A DNA stretch of 64,000 nt from an uncultured Bacteroidota bacterium (GCA_902516925.1 CABYAF010000001.1:62001-126000), one strand, 5' to 3'; numbered from the stretch's first letter, positions 53,385 to 63,769 are shown. Numbers and translations: made by a program. Notes: generated by a model from the letters alone, not told the origin.

Positions 53385-54063
53385 GATCAAACTCTATATT
53401 GTACCAACACCAATAGGAAATCTAGATGATATAACAATAAGAGCAATTGAAACTCTAAAAAATTCTGATCTAATTTTATCAGAGGATACTAGACACGCAA
53501 GAAAACTTTTAAGTCATTATAAAATATCTACAAAAGTCAAAAGTTATCATTTGAATAATGAACATAAAAAAGTGGATGAGTATGTTGAACTAATGCTTCA
53601 GGATAAAATAATTTCTTTAATTACAGATGCTGGAACACCATGTATATCAGATCCTGGATTTTTATTAGTTAGGGAAGCAATAAAAAAAGAAATTCAAATT
53701 ACATGTTTACCTGGTCCAACAGCTCTGATACCTGCTCTTGTTTTAAGTGGACTCTCAAGTGATGCCTTTATCTTTGAAGGTTTTCTTCCAAGAAAAAAAG
53801 GGAGAAAAACAAAACTTAAAGAGATTTCACAGAATTCAATTACAACAATCATTTATGAATCACCATATAGAATAATTAAAACACTGACTGACTTACTAGA
53901 ATTCATAGGAAGTAATAGAGAGGTATCTATTAGTAGAGAGATATCAAAAATATATGAAGAGACCTTTAGAGGCACGGTTAGTGATGCTTTAGATTATTTT
54001 TCTGATAAAAAAATAAAGGGCGAGTTTGTAATTTGTATAAATAAGTACAACAGCCTAAGTTAA
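53371..54063 (+). CDS. rsmI: 16S rRNA (cytidine(1402)-2'-O)-methyltransferase
   Basis: A 230-aa tetrapyrrole-methylase-fold enzyme that methylates the ribose of C1402 in the decoding centre. The family motifs are YIVPTPIGNLDDITIRAIET, LILSEDTRHARKLLSHY, LITDAGTPCISDPGFLLVR and CLPGPTALIPALVLSGL. The C-terminal part (TIIYESPYRIIKTLTDLLE and REISKIYEETFRGTV) is also standard. It is followed 8 bp later by recJ. Confidence 0.95.
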   Translation: MMINEIKLYIVPTPIGNLDDITIRAIETLKNSDLILSEDTRHARKLLSHYKISTKVKSYHLNNEHKKVDEYVELMLQDKIISLITDAGTPCISDPGFLLVREAIKKEIQITCLPGPTALIPALVLSGLSSDAFIFEGFLPRKKGRKTKLKEISQNSITTIIYESPYRIIKTLTDLLEFIGSNREVSISREISKIYEETFRGTVSDALDYFSDKKIKGEFVICINKYNSLS

Positions 54064-54071
54064 ATTTTCTT

Positions 54072-55745
54072 ATGAATAATTGGATAGCAAAGGAACAGGC
54101 TAAAAAAGACAGAATCCAATCTCTTAAAAAAGATTTAAAAATTGAAGATTTTTTATGCTCGTTGTTACTGCAAAGAGAGGTTAACTCATTAAAAAAAGCT
54201 AAAGAATTTTTTCGACCTGATATCAACTCACTTCACGATCCATTTCTTATGAAGGATATGAAAAAGATTGTTGAAAAAATTGATAATTCTAGAGAAGAAA
54301 GGATTATGATTCTAGGAGATTATGATGTTGATGGGACAACATCTACAGCTATGCTATATACATATTTTAAGAATATTCATTACGATGTCCTATACTATAT
54401 TCCAGACAGATATAATGAAGGGTACGGAGTTTCTGAGAAAGCTATTGATTATGCAGAAAAAAACAAAGTTTCATTAATAATAACAGTTGATTGTGGAATC
54501 AAAGCAATTAATCAAGTACACATATCTAATTCAAAGAATATAGAAATGATAATATGTGATCATCATCTTCCAGGTGATGAAATTCCAAATGCTTTTGGAA
54601 TACTAAATCCAAAGCAAAAAAACTGTAAATATCCTTTTAAGGATTTATGTGGCTGTGGTATTGCTTATAAATTAATAACAGCTCATAATTCATTATTAGA
54701 GAATTCGATTGATATAACTGTATTCTTAGATTTTGTAGCTCTTGCAACAATTTCTGATATGATGCCACTGATTGATGAAAACAGAACTATGGTCTTCCAT
54801 GGATTAAATGTTATAAATTCAAAACCAAGAATAGGTCTTAGAAATTTTTTAAAGTCAATTAATGGAAGAATTGATGAATCAAAAATATCATTTAATATTG
54901 GACCAAGAATCAATGCAGCTGGTAGAATGAAGACAGGAAAAATAATTGTTGATTTGTTAGTTGAAGAAGATGTTACTAAAGCTAATATTATCTCTAATGA
55001 GGTTGAATTTTTAAATCAAAATAGAAGAAGAATAGAAAAAAATGTTGTTGATGAAGCTTTAAAGCGAATTGATAATGAGCGTTTCACTAATGTTGTTTAT
55101 GGAGAAGGATGGAATCAGGGAGTCCTGGGAATTGTCGCCTCACGAATAATTGAAAAATCCTATAAACCAACAATAGTTATGACAAAATCAAATGAAGATA
55201 TACTAACTGGTTCTGTTAGGTCAGTCAAAGACTATGATGTATATCAATCATTATCTGATTGTAAGGATAACATAATTCAATACGGGGGGCATAAGTATGC
55301 AGCTGGATTAAAAATAAAAAAATCTAAATTTGATATTTTTAAAAATCAATTTGAAGAGATTGTAAAAGATTCTGTAGGTCAAACAATGTTTAAAAGGTCT
55401 TTTTCTTATGATCTTTTAATTGACTTTTCAAAGTTAACTATTGAAAATATAAAAATAATTAAAAGGATGGCTCCTTTTGGCTTAGCAAACAAACGTCCAG
55501 TTTTTAGAACTAATAATTGCTTTATAGATTCTAAACTAAAATTTCTAGGTAAAGAAGACCAAATCGTTAAGTCAAAAATTAAAGATAAAAATGGGTCACA
55601 ACTATCATTTATATGTTTTGATAAAAAGAGTGAGCTAGTTGACCTTCAATCATCATTTGATGTCCTCTACAATGTTAACTTAAACTCATTCTCAGGTCAA
55701 GAAATTATTGAGTTAACTTTAAGAGAGATATTTATAAAAAAATAA
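54072..55745 (+). CDS. recJ: Single-stranded-DNA exonuclease RecJ
   Basis: A 557-aa 5'-3' exonuclease used in recombination and mismatch repair. The DHH-family metal motifs are present: MILGDYDVDGTTSTAMLYTY, LIITVDCGIKA, MIICDHHLPGDEIP and the later DFVALATISDMMP. The DHHA1 domain shows GEGWNQGVLGIVASRIIEK and IQYGGHKYAAGLKI. The gene ends at 55745 inside the T-tract region of a terminator used by the convergent receptor gene. Confidence 0.95.
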   Translation: MNNWIAKEQAKKDRIQSLKKDLKIEDFLCSLLLQREVNSLKKAKEFFRPDINSLHDPFLMKDMKKIVEKIDNSREERIMILGDYDVDGTTSTAMLYTYFKNIHYDVLYYIPDRYNEGYGVSEKAIDYAEKNKVSLIITVDCGIKAINQVHISNSKNIEMIICDHHLPGDEIPNAFGILNPKQKNCKYPFKDLCGCGIAYKLITAHNSLLENSIDITVFLDFVALATISDMMPLIDENRTMVFHGLNVINSKPRIGLRNFLKSINGRIDESKISFNIGPRINAAGRMKTGKIIVDLLVEEDVTKANIISNEVEFLNQNRRRIEKNVVDEALKRIDNERFTNVVYGEGWNQGVLGIVASRIIEKSYKPTIVMTKSNEDILTGSVRSVKDYDVYQSLSDCKDNIIQYGGHKYAAGLKIKKSKFDIFKNQFEEIVKDSVGQTMFKRSFSYDLLIDFSKLTIENIKIIKRMAPFGLANKRPVFRTNNCFIDSKLKFLGKEDQIVKSKIKDKNGSQLSFICFDKKSELVDLQSSFDVLYNVNLNSFSGQEIIELTLREIFIKK

Positions 55746-55766
55746 ACCCTACCAATGGCAGGGTTT
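55731..55766 (-). terminator. Rho-independent terminator of the TonB receptor gene
   Basis: On the minus strand, AAACCCT/AGGGTTT forms a 7-bp stem around a 9-base loop and is followed by A and seven Ts. The T-tract overlaps the last codons of recJ. On the plus strand no T-run follows, so it works best for the receptor transcript. Confidence 0.65.
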
Positions 55767-55789
55767 ATAAACAAGTATGAAATATAGTT

Positions 55790-58324
55790 TTAGAAATTAA
55801 TATTAAGTCCTAAATTCCATGTTGTCCCTTTTCCAAAGTATACATTGTTTTCAACATTAACACCATTCCAAGTTCTTCCACCATCGTTATGGAAATTGGT
55901 TTGTGATTGTGAAAGATATTCTTCATCAAACAGATTATTCACATTTAATCTAGCCCTAGCATCATAACCTAATAAACTAAATGAATAAGTAGCACCTAAG
56001 TCTGCAGTTCCCCATGACGGCAATTTGATAGATCCTCTATTATTAGCAGAGTTAAATTCGCTATCAAGGGGCCCAAACCTACCGTGAAGATTATCATAGC
56101 TCATCATATCTAAATCAACAGATAACTTTGATGAAACTTTATAATCAAAACCAAGGTATAAAACAGTTTGAGCTGCATCTCCAATTTTTACTCCATCTAA
56201 ATAGAGTGTTCCAGTTGTTCCAGCAGGCTGATTATTATCGATGAAGTAGGCATCTCCTTGAAAGTTTTTTGTGTATTTCCAATCTCCTAATGAGACCATA
56301 CCTTTTACTCTTAAACGACTTGATGGATACCATGTCATTTCACCTTCAATACCCTGATGAGTTTGTTCAACGCCACTATATATAATTCTTACTCCTTGAT
56401 CATCAATCGATGTACTTCTTCTAAGTGTTCTATCACCCCATACGGTATGATATGCATTAATAGTACCTTTAAAGTTAGAGGATCTAAAACCATATCCTAA
56501 TTCAAATGAAGTAAATGACTCATTGAGAATTTCGTCAGCTTCTTCAAAATCATAGTCAGCATTTGGGAATACCCCATCAAAAGATGGAGGTCTCATAATT
56601 TGTCCCACATTAAAGAAAAAGTTTGAACTATCATTTGCTCTATAGTTTGCACCACCTTTAATATATCCTCCATCTACAGTAATTTTTCTACTTAATGTTG
56701 ATGGTGCAGCCGTATAAAATCCTTCCCATTGATATTTCTGACTTGATGTCCCCATTTGAAGTACCGCTGAGAATTTATCACTACCAGTATATTCAATGAG
56801 ACCATTGACACCAGTCCAGTCAACATGTCCTATGTAATATCTTTGAGACCCATTAGGGTTAGAAGTCCCCATATCTTTAAAAGGACTTGCTTCATAGGTG
56901 TCAACAATTACTGTTCCGATTCTATCACCATTTCCTGAGAAGTTAAAACCATTAATCGTAGATATATATCCATCTAGACCAAACATAGTTTCAGGACCTC
57001 TCCTGTGTAATGCCGAATAAGTTCTTAAATCAATACCTAGCTCATATCTAAAATTATCTGAATCTATTTTAATTTTAGAAATTCCACCATACCAGTTATG
57101 AGAGTTTGTGGAGAATCTTCTTATAGTTGTATCTGCTCCCCATTTACTTCCCAGGCCATCAATTGTATTATGATATCCAAGTTTCATTCCAGCAAAAGGA
57201 CCGCTATCAGGAACATGCGCCCCAGCAGCATTTTTCTGAACAGCAACATTCCAATTAATAGTTGTATCCGAATTTCTCCACTCACCATGATCATCAAGAT
57301 ATTCTGCAAAAGATTCTCTGTATGCTGTTACACCATATGACCCTCTTCCTCTTAAACCTGTTCCACCACCTCTTCCAGCAGAACCGTATATAGATGTTGC
57401 TAAAGTTACTCTACTAGAAATTTCCCAATCCCAGTTAAAAGTTGCTAAAGGCTTATTATAGTAATTTCTTAAAACTGAGAATTCCTCCCCTTGATACTCC
57501 CCATATAATTGGTTAAACTTTCTGTAATCATCACCTTGAATTGGTCCATAATCAAGATAATCTTGAAGTTGAGTACTGTAATATGCTTGGTGATGCCACT
57601 GTCCAGCTCCAATTAATGAGAAGTTAAATTCATGATCACCTCCTCTTGGTGTATAACCAACTGAAAACGCATAAGTTGTTCCTTCTCCTTGCATACCATT
57701 TCTCCAGCCATCACCTTGCCAGAAGCCTAGAAGAAAACTTGAAGACCATCCTAGTTCATTAACTCCAGTATTATGAAATGCCGTGAATTTTTGATAACTA
57801 TTGTCTCCAACTGACATCTTAATCCCAGTACCTGGATCTACCTCAGCAGCTCTAGTATTAACCGATACAGTCCCACCAGCTGAAGGAACAGCAAGTGAAG
57901 TTGATCCAAGACCTCTTTGAATTTGTACACTTGACGTAAGATCAATTAGTCCCATCCAGTTTGACCAATAAACTCGACCATTTTCCATATCGTTTACTGG
58001 CTGACCATTAATTACGTATGCGGTATTGGTAAAACCAAATCCTCTTACATACATTTGACCATCACCATAACCACCATTATCTTGATTTGTGTAAACACCA
58101 GGTGTTCTTTTAAGTGTTTCAACAAACTCTAGATTACCAGCTTTTAAATCTATTTCAGCACCCGAAACTGAACTAAAAGCAATTGGAGTTATTCTATCTC
58201 TAGCTACATCAACAACTTGAGAGGTAACTGTAACCTCAGTTAAAGCTATAGAATCAAGAACCGACTCTTGAGCAGAAACTGTAAACGTAAAAAGAGTAAA
58301 TATTATTAAGCTTAATTTTTTCAT
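55790..58324 (-). CDS. TonB-dependent outer-membrane receptor
   Basis: A protein of about 844 aa from ATG 58324, with signal peptide MKKLSLIIFTLFTFTVSAQ. The mature start has SIALTEVTVTSQVVD. The plug domain carries VETLKRTPGVYTNQDNGGYG and MYVRGFGFTNTAYVINGQPV, followed by QRGLGSTSLAVPSAGGTVSV. The 22-strand barrel ends with NVYFGKGTTWNLGLNINF and the terminal Phe needed for BAM insertion. It lacks the N-terminal CarboxypepD_reg domain of SusC types and has no SusD neighbour, so it is probably a siderophore-, vitamin- or small-substrate receptor. Substrate unknown. Confidence 0.9.
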   Translation of the reverse strand: MKKLSLIIFTLFTFTVSAQESVLDSIALTEVTVTSQVVDVARDRITPIAFSSVSGAEIDLKAGNLEFVETLKRTPGVYTNQDNGGYGDGQMYVRGFGFTNTAYVINGQPVNDMENGRVYWSNWMGLIDLTSSVQIQRGLGSTSLAVPSAGGTVSVNTRAAEVDPGTGIKMSVGDNSYQKFTAFHNTGVNELGWSSSFLLGFWQGDGWRNGMQGEGTTYAFSVGYTPRGGDHEFNFSLIGAGQWHHQAYYSTQLQDYLDYGPIQGDDYRKFNQLYGEYQGEEFSVLRNYYNKPLATFNWDWEISSRVTLATSIYGSAGRGGGTGLRGRGSYGVTAYRESFAEYLDDHGEWRNSDTTINWNVAVQKNAAGAHVPDSGPFAGMKLGYHNTIDGLGSKWGADTTIRRFSTNSHNWYGGISKIKIDSDNFRYELGIDLRTYSALHRRGPETMFGLDGYISTINGFNFSGNGDRIGTVIVDTYEASPFKDMGTSNPNGSQRYYIGHVDWTGVNGLIEYTGSDKFSAVLQMGTSSQKYQWEGFYTAAPSTLSRKITVDGGYIKGGANYRANDSSNFFFNVGQIMRPPSFDGVFPNADYDFEEADEILNESFTSFELGYGFRSSNFKGTINAYHTVWGDRTLRRSTSIDDQGVRIIYSGVEQTHQGIEGEMTWYPSSRLRVKGMVSLGDWKYTKNFQGDAYFIDNNQPAGTTGTLYLDGVKIGDAAQTVLYLGFDYKVSSKLSVDLDMMSYDNLHGRFGPLDSEFNSANNRGSIKLPSWGTADLGATYSFSLLGYDARARLNVNNLFDEEYLSQSQTNFHNDGGRTWNGVNVENNVYFGKGTTWNLGLNINF

Positions 58325-58347
58325 GAATATTTTAATTTTGTTTAACA

Positions 58348-58355
58348 CAAAAGTA
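58348..58355 (-). promoter_or_regulatory. -7 promoter box of the TonB receptor gene
   Basis: TACTTTTG on the minus strand ends 23 nt before the ATG, leaving an ordinary A/T-rich leader. Confidence 0.45.
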
Positions 58356-58427
58356 AAATTATTCACTCTTATTTATATTAATTAAATATTAACAAAGGTT
58401 TGCCAATATGTCAACAAAAGCATTGAG

Positions 58428-59969
58428 TTATTTTTTTAGTTGGTCCATTGTTTTTTTTGTGGAATTGTCAAGGTCCACAGTCTTACCAGCTAAAATTTCT
58501 TTAGCTATTGATTTTCCTAGCTCAACACCCCATTGATCATAGCTGAATACATTTAAAATTGATCCAATTGTAAAAATTTTATTTTCATACATAGCTATTA
58601 ATGATCCAAGGTTTAATGGGTCTAACTTGTTAATAACTATTGAGTTTGATGGTTTGTTCCCATCTATATTTTTATGAATATCTTCACCTGAGGTTGATTT
58701 CCCCATCATCAAAGCATTTGTTTGAGCTAAAAAGTTGGAATTTAGAATTTCATGTTGATCAGAATCACCATACAATGATTTTTTAAATGCAATAAAGTCA
58801 GATGGAATAATTTTAGTCCCTTGATGCATTAGTTGAAAAAAAGCATGTTGGGCATTAGTTCCCGTTGATCCCCATACTATTGACCCAGTTTCATAATTTA
58901 CTCTTTCTCCACTTCTATCAATACTTTTACCATTACTCTCCATACTTGCCTGTTGAAGGTAATCGGGGAGCTTAGACAAGAATTGGCTGTAAGGCAATAC
59001 AGCTTCAGTTTCACACATAAAAAAATTATTATACCAGATACTAAGTAAAGCAAGGACTACTGGAATATTTTTTTCAAATGGAGAATTTTTAAAATGAATA
59101 TCCATTTCATGTGCACCTTTTAAAAAATCTTTAAAATTTTTAGAGCCTATGACAATTGAAATAATAAGCCCTACAGACCCCCATAATGAAAATCTTCCAC
59201 CAACCCAGTCAGGTATTGAAAGAATATTATCTTGAGAAATACCAAACTTTTTAGGAGCTTCAGCATTATTTGAAATAGCTATAAAATGATCTTTTATCAC
59301 ATTTTCACTTGCATTATCAATAAACCAAGCTCTTACTTTATTTGCATTTTCAAGTGTTTCAATGGTTGTAAAGGTTTTTGAAACGATTATAAAAAGTGTA
59401 GTCTCTGGATTTAGGCCTTTCAGGAGTTTTGATGTAAAGTCAGAGTCTATATTTGAAATAAAATGTGGTTTGATGCCTCTACTATAATATGCTAGCGATT
59501 CTGTTACCATCTCTGGACCTAAATGAGATCCTCCAATTCCAATATTTACAACGTCAGTAATTTTTTTACCGGTATAACCTAACCTCTTCGCATTATTTAT
59601 TTCATCTGAAATATTAATTATCTTATTTAGGGTTTTATCAACCTCATCATTGCCTGAAGATCTCAGGGCAGTGTGAAGAACAGCTCTGCTTTCGGTCTCA
59701 TTTATAATTGCTCCGTTAAAATATTGATCAATATTATTTTTAAGATTGGTTTCTTCGCACAAATTTGCTAAAAGCTTGAAAGTATTATTGCTTAATCTGT
59801 TTTTTGAGAAGTCAAGGTAAAAATTATTCCAACTTATAGAGAACTTTTCAATGCGGTTATTTTCTTCTTTAAAAAAGTCGGAGATATGATAATCATAATC
59901 CTTATCAAATTGTTGAACTAGCTTTTTCCATGAAGGTAGTTTAGTAGGATTAATTTTTGTGAGAGCCAC
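58428..59969 (-). CDS. pgi: Glucose-6-phosphate isomerase
   Basis: A 513-aa glycolytic enzyme. Signature segments are VVNIGIGGSHLGPEMVTESL (near residue 143), VSKTFTTIETLENANKVRAW, the catalytic Glu in YLQQASMESNGKS, GSTGTNAQHAFFQLMHQGTK and YDQWGVELGKSIAKEI. The start is GTG 59969, which shares one base with the stop codon of the upstream M23 gene. Pgi therefore ends a minus-strand operon that also includes envelope genes. Confidence 0.96.
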   Translation of the reverse strand: MALTKINPTKLPSWKKLVQQFDKDYDYHISDFFKEENNRIEKFSISWNNFYLDFSKNRLSNNTFKLLANLCEETNLKNNIDQYFNGAIINETESRAVLHTALRSSGNDEVDKTLNKIINISDEINNAKRLGYTGKKITDVVNIGIGGSHLGPEMVTESLAYYSRGIKPHFISNIDSDFTSKLLKGLNPETTLFIIVSKTFTTIETLENANKVRAWFIDNASENVIKDHFIAISNNAEAPKKFGISQDNILSIPDWVGGRFSLWGSVGLIISIVIGSKNFKDFLKGAHEMDIHFKNSPFEKNIPVVLALLSIWYNNFFMCETEAVLPYSQFLSKLPDYLQQASMESNGKSIDRSGERVNYETGSIVWGSTGTNAQHAFFQLMHQGTKIIPSDFIAFKKSLYGDSDQHEILNSNFLAQTNALMMGKSTSGEDIHKNIDGNKPSNSIVINKLDPLNLGSLIAMYENKIFTIGSILNVFSYDQWGVELGKSIAKEILAGKTVDLDNSTKKTMDQLKK

Positions 59970-61210
59970 TATATTGAAGTTTTATTTTTAATTATTAAAG
60001 AATCAATTTGTGATTTAATTAAAACAATATCACTAAAATACTTCTTTTTTAAGGACTCATTAATTGGTTTAGCTTCAGGTAGTTTTTGCTTAAATGGATC
60101 TACTTCACGTTCATTTTTCCAAAACCTGTAACATACATGAGGTCCTGAAGTATTTCCTGTCATACCAACCCAACCAATAACATCTCCTTGTTCAATAAAC
60201 TGACTAACTTTTACATTTGCCTTTTGCATGTGGAGATATTGAGTTGTATATGTATTGTTATGCTTTACTTTAACATACCTTCCATTCGCTGCTGTATAAC
60301 TAACCTCAGTTACTGTTCCATTTGCTGTTGACATAATTGGAGTTCCAACAGGAGCTGCAAAATCAGTACCTCTATGTGGCCTGATACGATTTCCATATAA
60401 TGCAATACGCCTTCTTAAGTTATATCTTGATGAGATTCTACCAAATTTAATTGGGGATTGTAAAAAGGCTCTTCTTAAATTCTTACCATCTTGATCAAGA
60501 TATTCAACAATTCCTTTAATTGAGTCAGTCTCATACTCAAAAGCATACCTTTCAACTCCTTTATGTAAAAAATAGGCTGCCTTAACTTTTGTGATTTCAA
60601 CAGGAATAGTATCATCTACGTAAGCTTGTGTGTAGATAACTTTAAATTTATCACCCTTATCTAGTCTAAAAAAATCAATTGTCCAAGCATATATATCAGA
60701 TAAATAATATGTTAATAAAGGGTCTTTGTCTTGCTCTTCAAGGGTTAAATATAATGAGTTATCAATATTACCTGATGCAGACAAATCTTTATAAGTTCTT
60801 TTCTTTTTAAAAGTTTTTCCAAACACACTATCTCTAAGTTGAATCATAGAATATCCTTCAATAGTCGGATGATATACAAAAGCTTTTAAACTTGGTATCG
60901 AATCATTTGTGAATATTAATGTATAAGGTTTTCCACGTTGAAGCATTCTAAAGTCAACATCATCCTTTGTCTTTTCTAGAGCTTTATATATTTCGGGATA
61001 ATCAATGCCCTGACCTTCAAGTATATCTCCAAAAGTATCACCTCTTCCAACTATCTTTTCCTCAAACAGATACTTTGACTCATCATATCCATATTTATAA
61101 TTAATTGGCTCCTCATCTTCTATAATTAGTCCAGCAATATCAGAACCACATGAACTAAATAAGTTGATAATTAAAAATAATAATGAGAAAAAATAATATT
61201 TATTAATCAT
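59969..61210 (-). CDS. M23-family peptidoglycan endopeptidase, lipoprotein
   Basis: A 413-aa protein with lipobox LFSSC (Cys 21), an extended N-terminal part (about 50-260) and a C-terminal LytM domain. The zinc site is complete: RPHRGTDFAAPVGTP (His and Asp), TTQYLHMQ, and GPHVCYRFWKN. It should be anchored in the outer membrane and hydrolyse murein cross-links. It overlaps the DUF3108 gene by 4 bp and pgi by 1 bp. Confidence 0.9.
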   Translation of the reverse strand: MINKYYFFSLLFLIINLFSSCGSDIAGLIIEDEEPINYKYGYDESKYLFEEKIVGRGDTFGDILEGQGIDYPEIYKALEKTKDDVDFRMLQRGKPYTLIFTNDSIPSLKAFVYHPTIEGYSMIQLRDSVFGKTFKKKRTYKDLSASGNIDNSLYLTLEEQDKDPLLTYYLSDIYAWTIDFFRLDKGDKFKVIYTQAYVDDTIPVEITKVKAAYFLHKGVERYAFEYETDSIKGIVEYLDQDGKNLRRAFLQSPIKFGRISSRYNLRRRIALYGNRIRPHRGTDFAAPVGTPIMSTANGTVTEVSYTAANGRYVKVKHNNTYTTQYLHMQKANVKVSQFIEQGDVIGWVGMTGNTSGPHVCYRFWKNEREVDPFKQKLPEAKPINESLKKKYFSDIVLIKSQIDSLIIKNKTSI

Positions 61211-62004
61211 AAACTTTTCTGTTTAATTAAAAGAGGATTCACAATACCTGAGTATTCATTTAAATCTGCTTTAATTGAACCAACTAATAAATCTGCCTGA
61301 ACTCTAATGGGAATCTTATTTACATCATTGGTAAGCCAAATAGTTATACTTCCCTCACCTTTAAAAATTCTACTTCTATTTGTGGCGGGCATTAGTTTTA
61401 AACATTCTATTTTACCATACTTAGTTCTTATAACTTCTTTACCAAGATATTTTAGTGCCAATTCTCTATTCTTAGAGTCATAGAACATATTAATAGTAAA
61501 AAAATCTCCTACTTTAATATCATCCTGAGAAAAATTCTTTCTCAGATAATATAATGACGATATAAGATCTTGAACATTATTCTTTGTAGAAATAATATCA
61601 GTTGTACCTTTTTTTATATTATTAACGGTAGCCTCCATTCTCTCTGAGTTAAATCTAACCTCTAAGTTTTTTGTATATCCACCTTCGTAAATATTCCTTT
61701 TGAAAATTTTAGGTTCTACTTTTTCTGTTTCAAAATAGCTGCTGTAATAATCTTCAACTTTGAAAAAAAGCCTAGCTAGTCCAATTGTTTTTCCATATCC
61801 AGATGCAAGTAAAAGCTCTTGCCCGTCAACCTGACCATTAGATAGGGTTAGAGATGCATAACTGGCATTGAAAATTCCATAATGAACTCTGTATTCAAGT
61901 GTTTCACCTGCCTTGAATGGCTCAAGTCCAACTGATGCTGTTTGACTGAAAATTAGATTTATACTAAAAAATACAAATTGAAGGTATAAGAGAGTAATTT
62001 TCAT
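61207..62004 (-). CDS. DUF3108 family exported protein
   Basis: A protein of about 265 aa from ATG 62004 with signal peptide ending SLIFSQ-like (FSINLIFSQTASV). The family hallmarks are AGETLEYRVHYGIFNASYAS near the mature N-terminus and TIWLTNDVNKIPIRVQADL near the C-terminus. DUF3108 proteins are periplasmic and of unknown role. It is translationally coupled to the M23 lipoprotein gene. A TAATTTTG box ends 9 nt before the ATG. Confidence 0.8.
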   Translation of the reverse strand: MKITLLYLQFVFFSINLIFSQTASVGLEPFKAGETLEYRVHYGIFNASYASLTLSNGQVDGQELLLASGYGKTIGLARLFFKVEDYYSSYFETEKVEPKIFKRNIYEGGYTKNLEVRFNSERMEATVNNIKKGTTDIISTKNNVQDLISSLYYLRKNFSQDDIKVGDFFTINMFYDSKNRELALKYLGKEVIRTKYGKIECLKLMPATNRSRIFKGEGSITIWLTNDVNKIPIRVQADLLVGSIKADLNEYSGIVNPLLIKQKSL

Positions 62005-62013
62005 TTTCAAACA

Positions 62014-62021
62014 CAAAATTA
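62014..62021 (-). promoter_or_regulatory. -7 promoter box of the DUF3108 gene
   Basis: TAATTTTG on the minus strand ends 9 nt before the ATG at 62004, giving at most about four untranslated bases. Confidence 0.5.
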
Positions 62022-62028
62022 AATAAAA

Positions 62029-63756
62029 TTAATTTCTTAATTGATTAAAAACTGATCTACCTCTATTCTTACCAAGAAATTTTATTAATTCATCTTCTTC
62101 TAGTTCTTTAAGCCTTATAAAGGATTTATATTTTTTTAATAATTTATCTTTAAGAATTGGACCAATTCCAATTAAATCATCAATACCTGATTTAAGAGCA
62201 TCTTTACTCCTGATATCTCTATGAAAATTTATAGCAAATCTATGTGCTTCATTTCTTAATTGCTGAATTAGTTTTAGAGTTTCTGACTTTTTATCTATGT
62301 ATAAAGGAAGTTTATCATTTGGTTTAAATATTTCTTCAAGTCTTTTTGCTATGCCTATTATAGCTACTTTTTTTTCTAAATTGAGTTTCTTTATACTTTT
62401 TAGTCCTGCTGATAGTTGACCCTTACCTCCATCAACTATAATAAGATTTGGTAATGGCTTACTCTCTTTTAAAAGCCTTGATAATCTTCTGTATATAACT
62501 TGTTCCATAGATGCAAAGTCATCAGGCCCTTCAATATTCTTAATTTTAAAATGTCTGTAATCTTTTTTGGATGGTTTGCCATTTCTAAATACTACGCATG
62601 AGGCAACAGGATTTGTACCCATTAAATTTGAATTATCAAAACACTCAATTTGGATAGGTTGTTCTTCTAACTGTAAATCTTGTTTTGCTTGTGCCATAAT
62701 TCTATCTCCATGAGCCTGTGGATCTACAATTTTTATCTGCTTCAACTTATCAATTCTGTAAAATTTTGCATTTCTTTCGGAGAGTTCAATAAGTTTTTTC
62801 TTATCGCCAGTTTTAGGAACTGTAATTTTGAGATCTTTAGGAAGATTAATTCTAAATGGCACAACTACTTCTGAGCTTTGAGAATGAAATCTTTGCTTCA
62901 GTTCAATCACTGCTAGCCTTAATATCTCTTCATCAGTTTCCTCAAGCCTTTTTTTAATTTCAAGTGTAAAAGATCGTATGACTGCACCATAAGAAATTTG
63001 CAAATAATTAATGTATGCATGCGTCTGGTCAGAAACTAAAGCAAAAACATCAATATCACTTATCTTGGAATTAACAATAGTTGATTTTGCTTGATAATTA
63101 TATAAAATATCAAGCTTATCTTTAATCTCCTGTGCTTCTTCATATTTGAGTTGTCTAGAAAACACACCCATCCTATCTTTTAATTCATCAATTGATTTTT
63201 TAAAATGACCTTTAATAAGGTGTCTAATAGACTTAATATTTTCAGAGAACTTAACTTTTATAGAATCTTCTGTTTCTTTCTTTATCATATGATTAAGCTC
63301 ATGATTCAAGAAAGGATAGATATCCTTAATTAGTTTAATTAAAAAACGAGCGCTGTAAACATTCGTGAAGGGTCCATAATATTCTCCTCTTCTTTTTTCC
63401 ACCTTTCTAGTATAAAAAATATCAGGGATAGGATCTTTAACTATACATATCCAAGGGTATGATTTATCATCTTTAAGAAGTATGTTATACTTAGGTTGGT
63501 ATTTCTTGATTAAGTTATTCTCCAGTAAAAGAGCATCCATCTCCGTGTCAACAATAATCTTCTCAATTCTTCTTATGCTTCTTACCAAAAGCCTTGTCTT
63601 TTTGCTATCGTGATTCTTTGTAAAATAGGAGGCAACTCTTTTTTTTAAATTTTTTGCCTTACCTATATATATAATTTTTTCATCATCATAGAACTGATAA
63701 ACACCAGGTAACTCTGGGAGTGATTTTGATTGAATATGAAGTTCAGATTGTTCCAT
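62029..63756 (-). CDS. uvrC: UvrABC system protein C
   Basis: A protein of about 575 aa, the dual-incision nuclease of nucleotide excision repair. The N-terminal GIY-YIG domain reads LPGVYQFYDDEKIIYIGKAK (residues 15-34). A UvrB-interacting UVR motif lies near residue 200 (ELKDRMGVFSRQLKYEEAQE), and the C-terminal RNase-H-like nuclease has IECFDNSNLMGTNPVASCVV and LIIVDGGKGQLSAG. The HhH region at the end (GIGPILKDKLLKKYKSF) appears single and short. A TAATTTTG box ends 5 nt before ATG 63756. Confidence 0.95.
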   Translation of the reverse strand: MEQSELHIQSKSLPELPGVYQFYDDEKIIYIGKAKNLKKRVASYFTKNHDSKKTRLLVRSIRRIEKIIVDTEMDALLLENNLIKKYQPKYNILLKDDKSYPWICIVKDPIPDIFYTRKVEKRRGEYYGPFTNVYSARFLIKLIKDIYPFLNHELNHMIKKETEDSIKVKFSENIKSIRHLIKGHFKKSIDELKDRMGVFSRQLKYEEAQEIKDKLDILYNYQAKSTIVNSKISDIDVFALVSDQTHAYINYLQISYGAVIRSFTLEIKKRLEETDEEILRLAVIELKQRFHSQSSEVVVPFRINLPKDLKITVPKTGDKKKLIELSERNAKFYRIDKLKQIKIVDPQAHGDRIMAQAKQDLQLEEQPIQIECFDNSNLMGTNPVASCVVFRNGKPSKKDYRHFKIKNIEGPDDFASMEQVIYRRLSRLLKESKPLPNLIIVDGGKGQLSAGLKSIKKLNLEKKVAIIGIAKRLEEIFKPNDKLPLYIDKKSETLKLIQQLRNEAHRFAINFHRDIRSKDALKSGIDDLIGIGPILKDKLLKKYKSFIRLKELEEDELIKFLGKNRGRSVFNQLRN

Positions 63757-63761
63757 CAAAA

Positions 63762-63769
63762 CAAAATTA
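63762..63769 (-). promoter_or_regulatory. -7 promoter box of uvrC
   Basis: TAATTTTG on the minus strand ends 5 nt (TTTTG) before the uvrC ATG, predicting a leaderless mRNA. Confidence 0.55.

Noticed and set aside
55744-55766. Terminator for recJ on the plus strand
   Set aside because: The hairpin has no T-run on that side; the T-run is on the minus strand, so it was assigned to the receptor gene.
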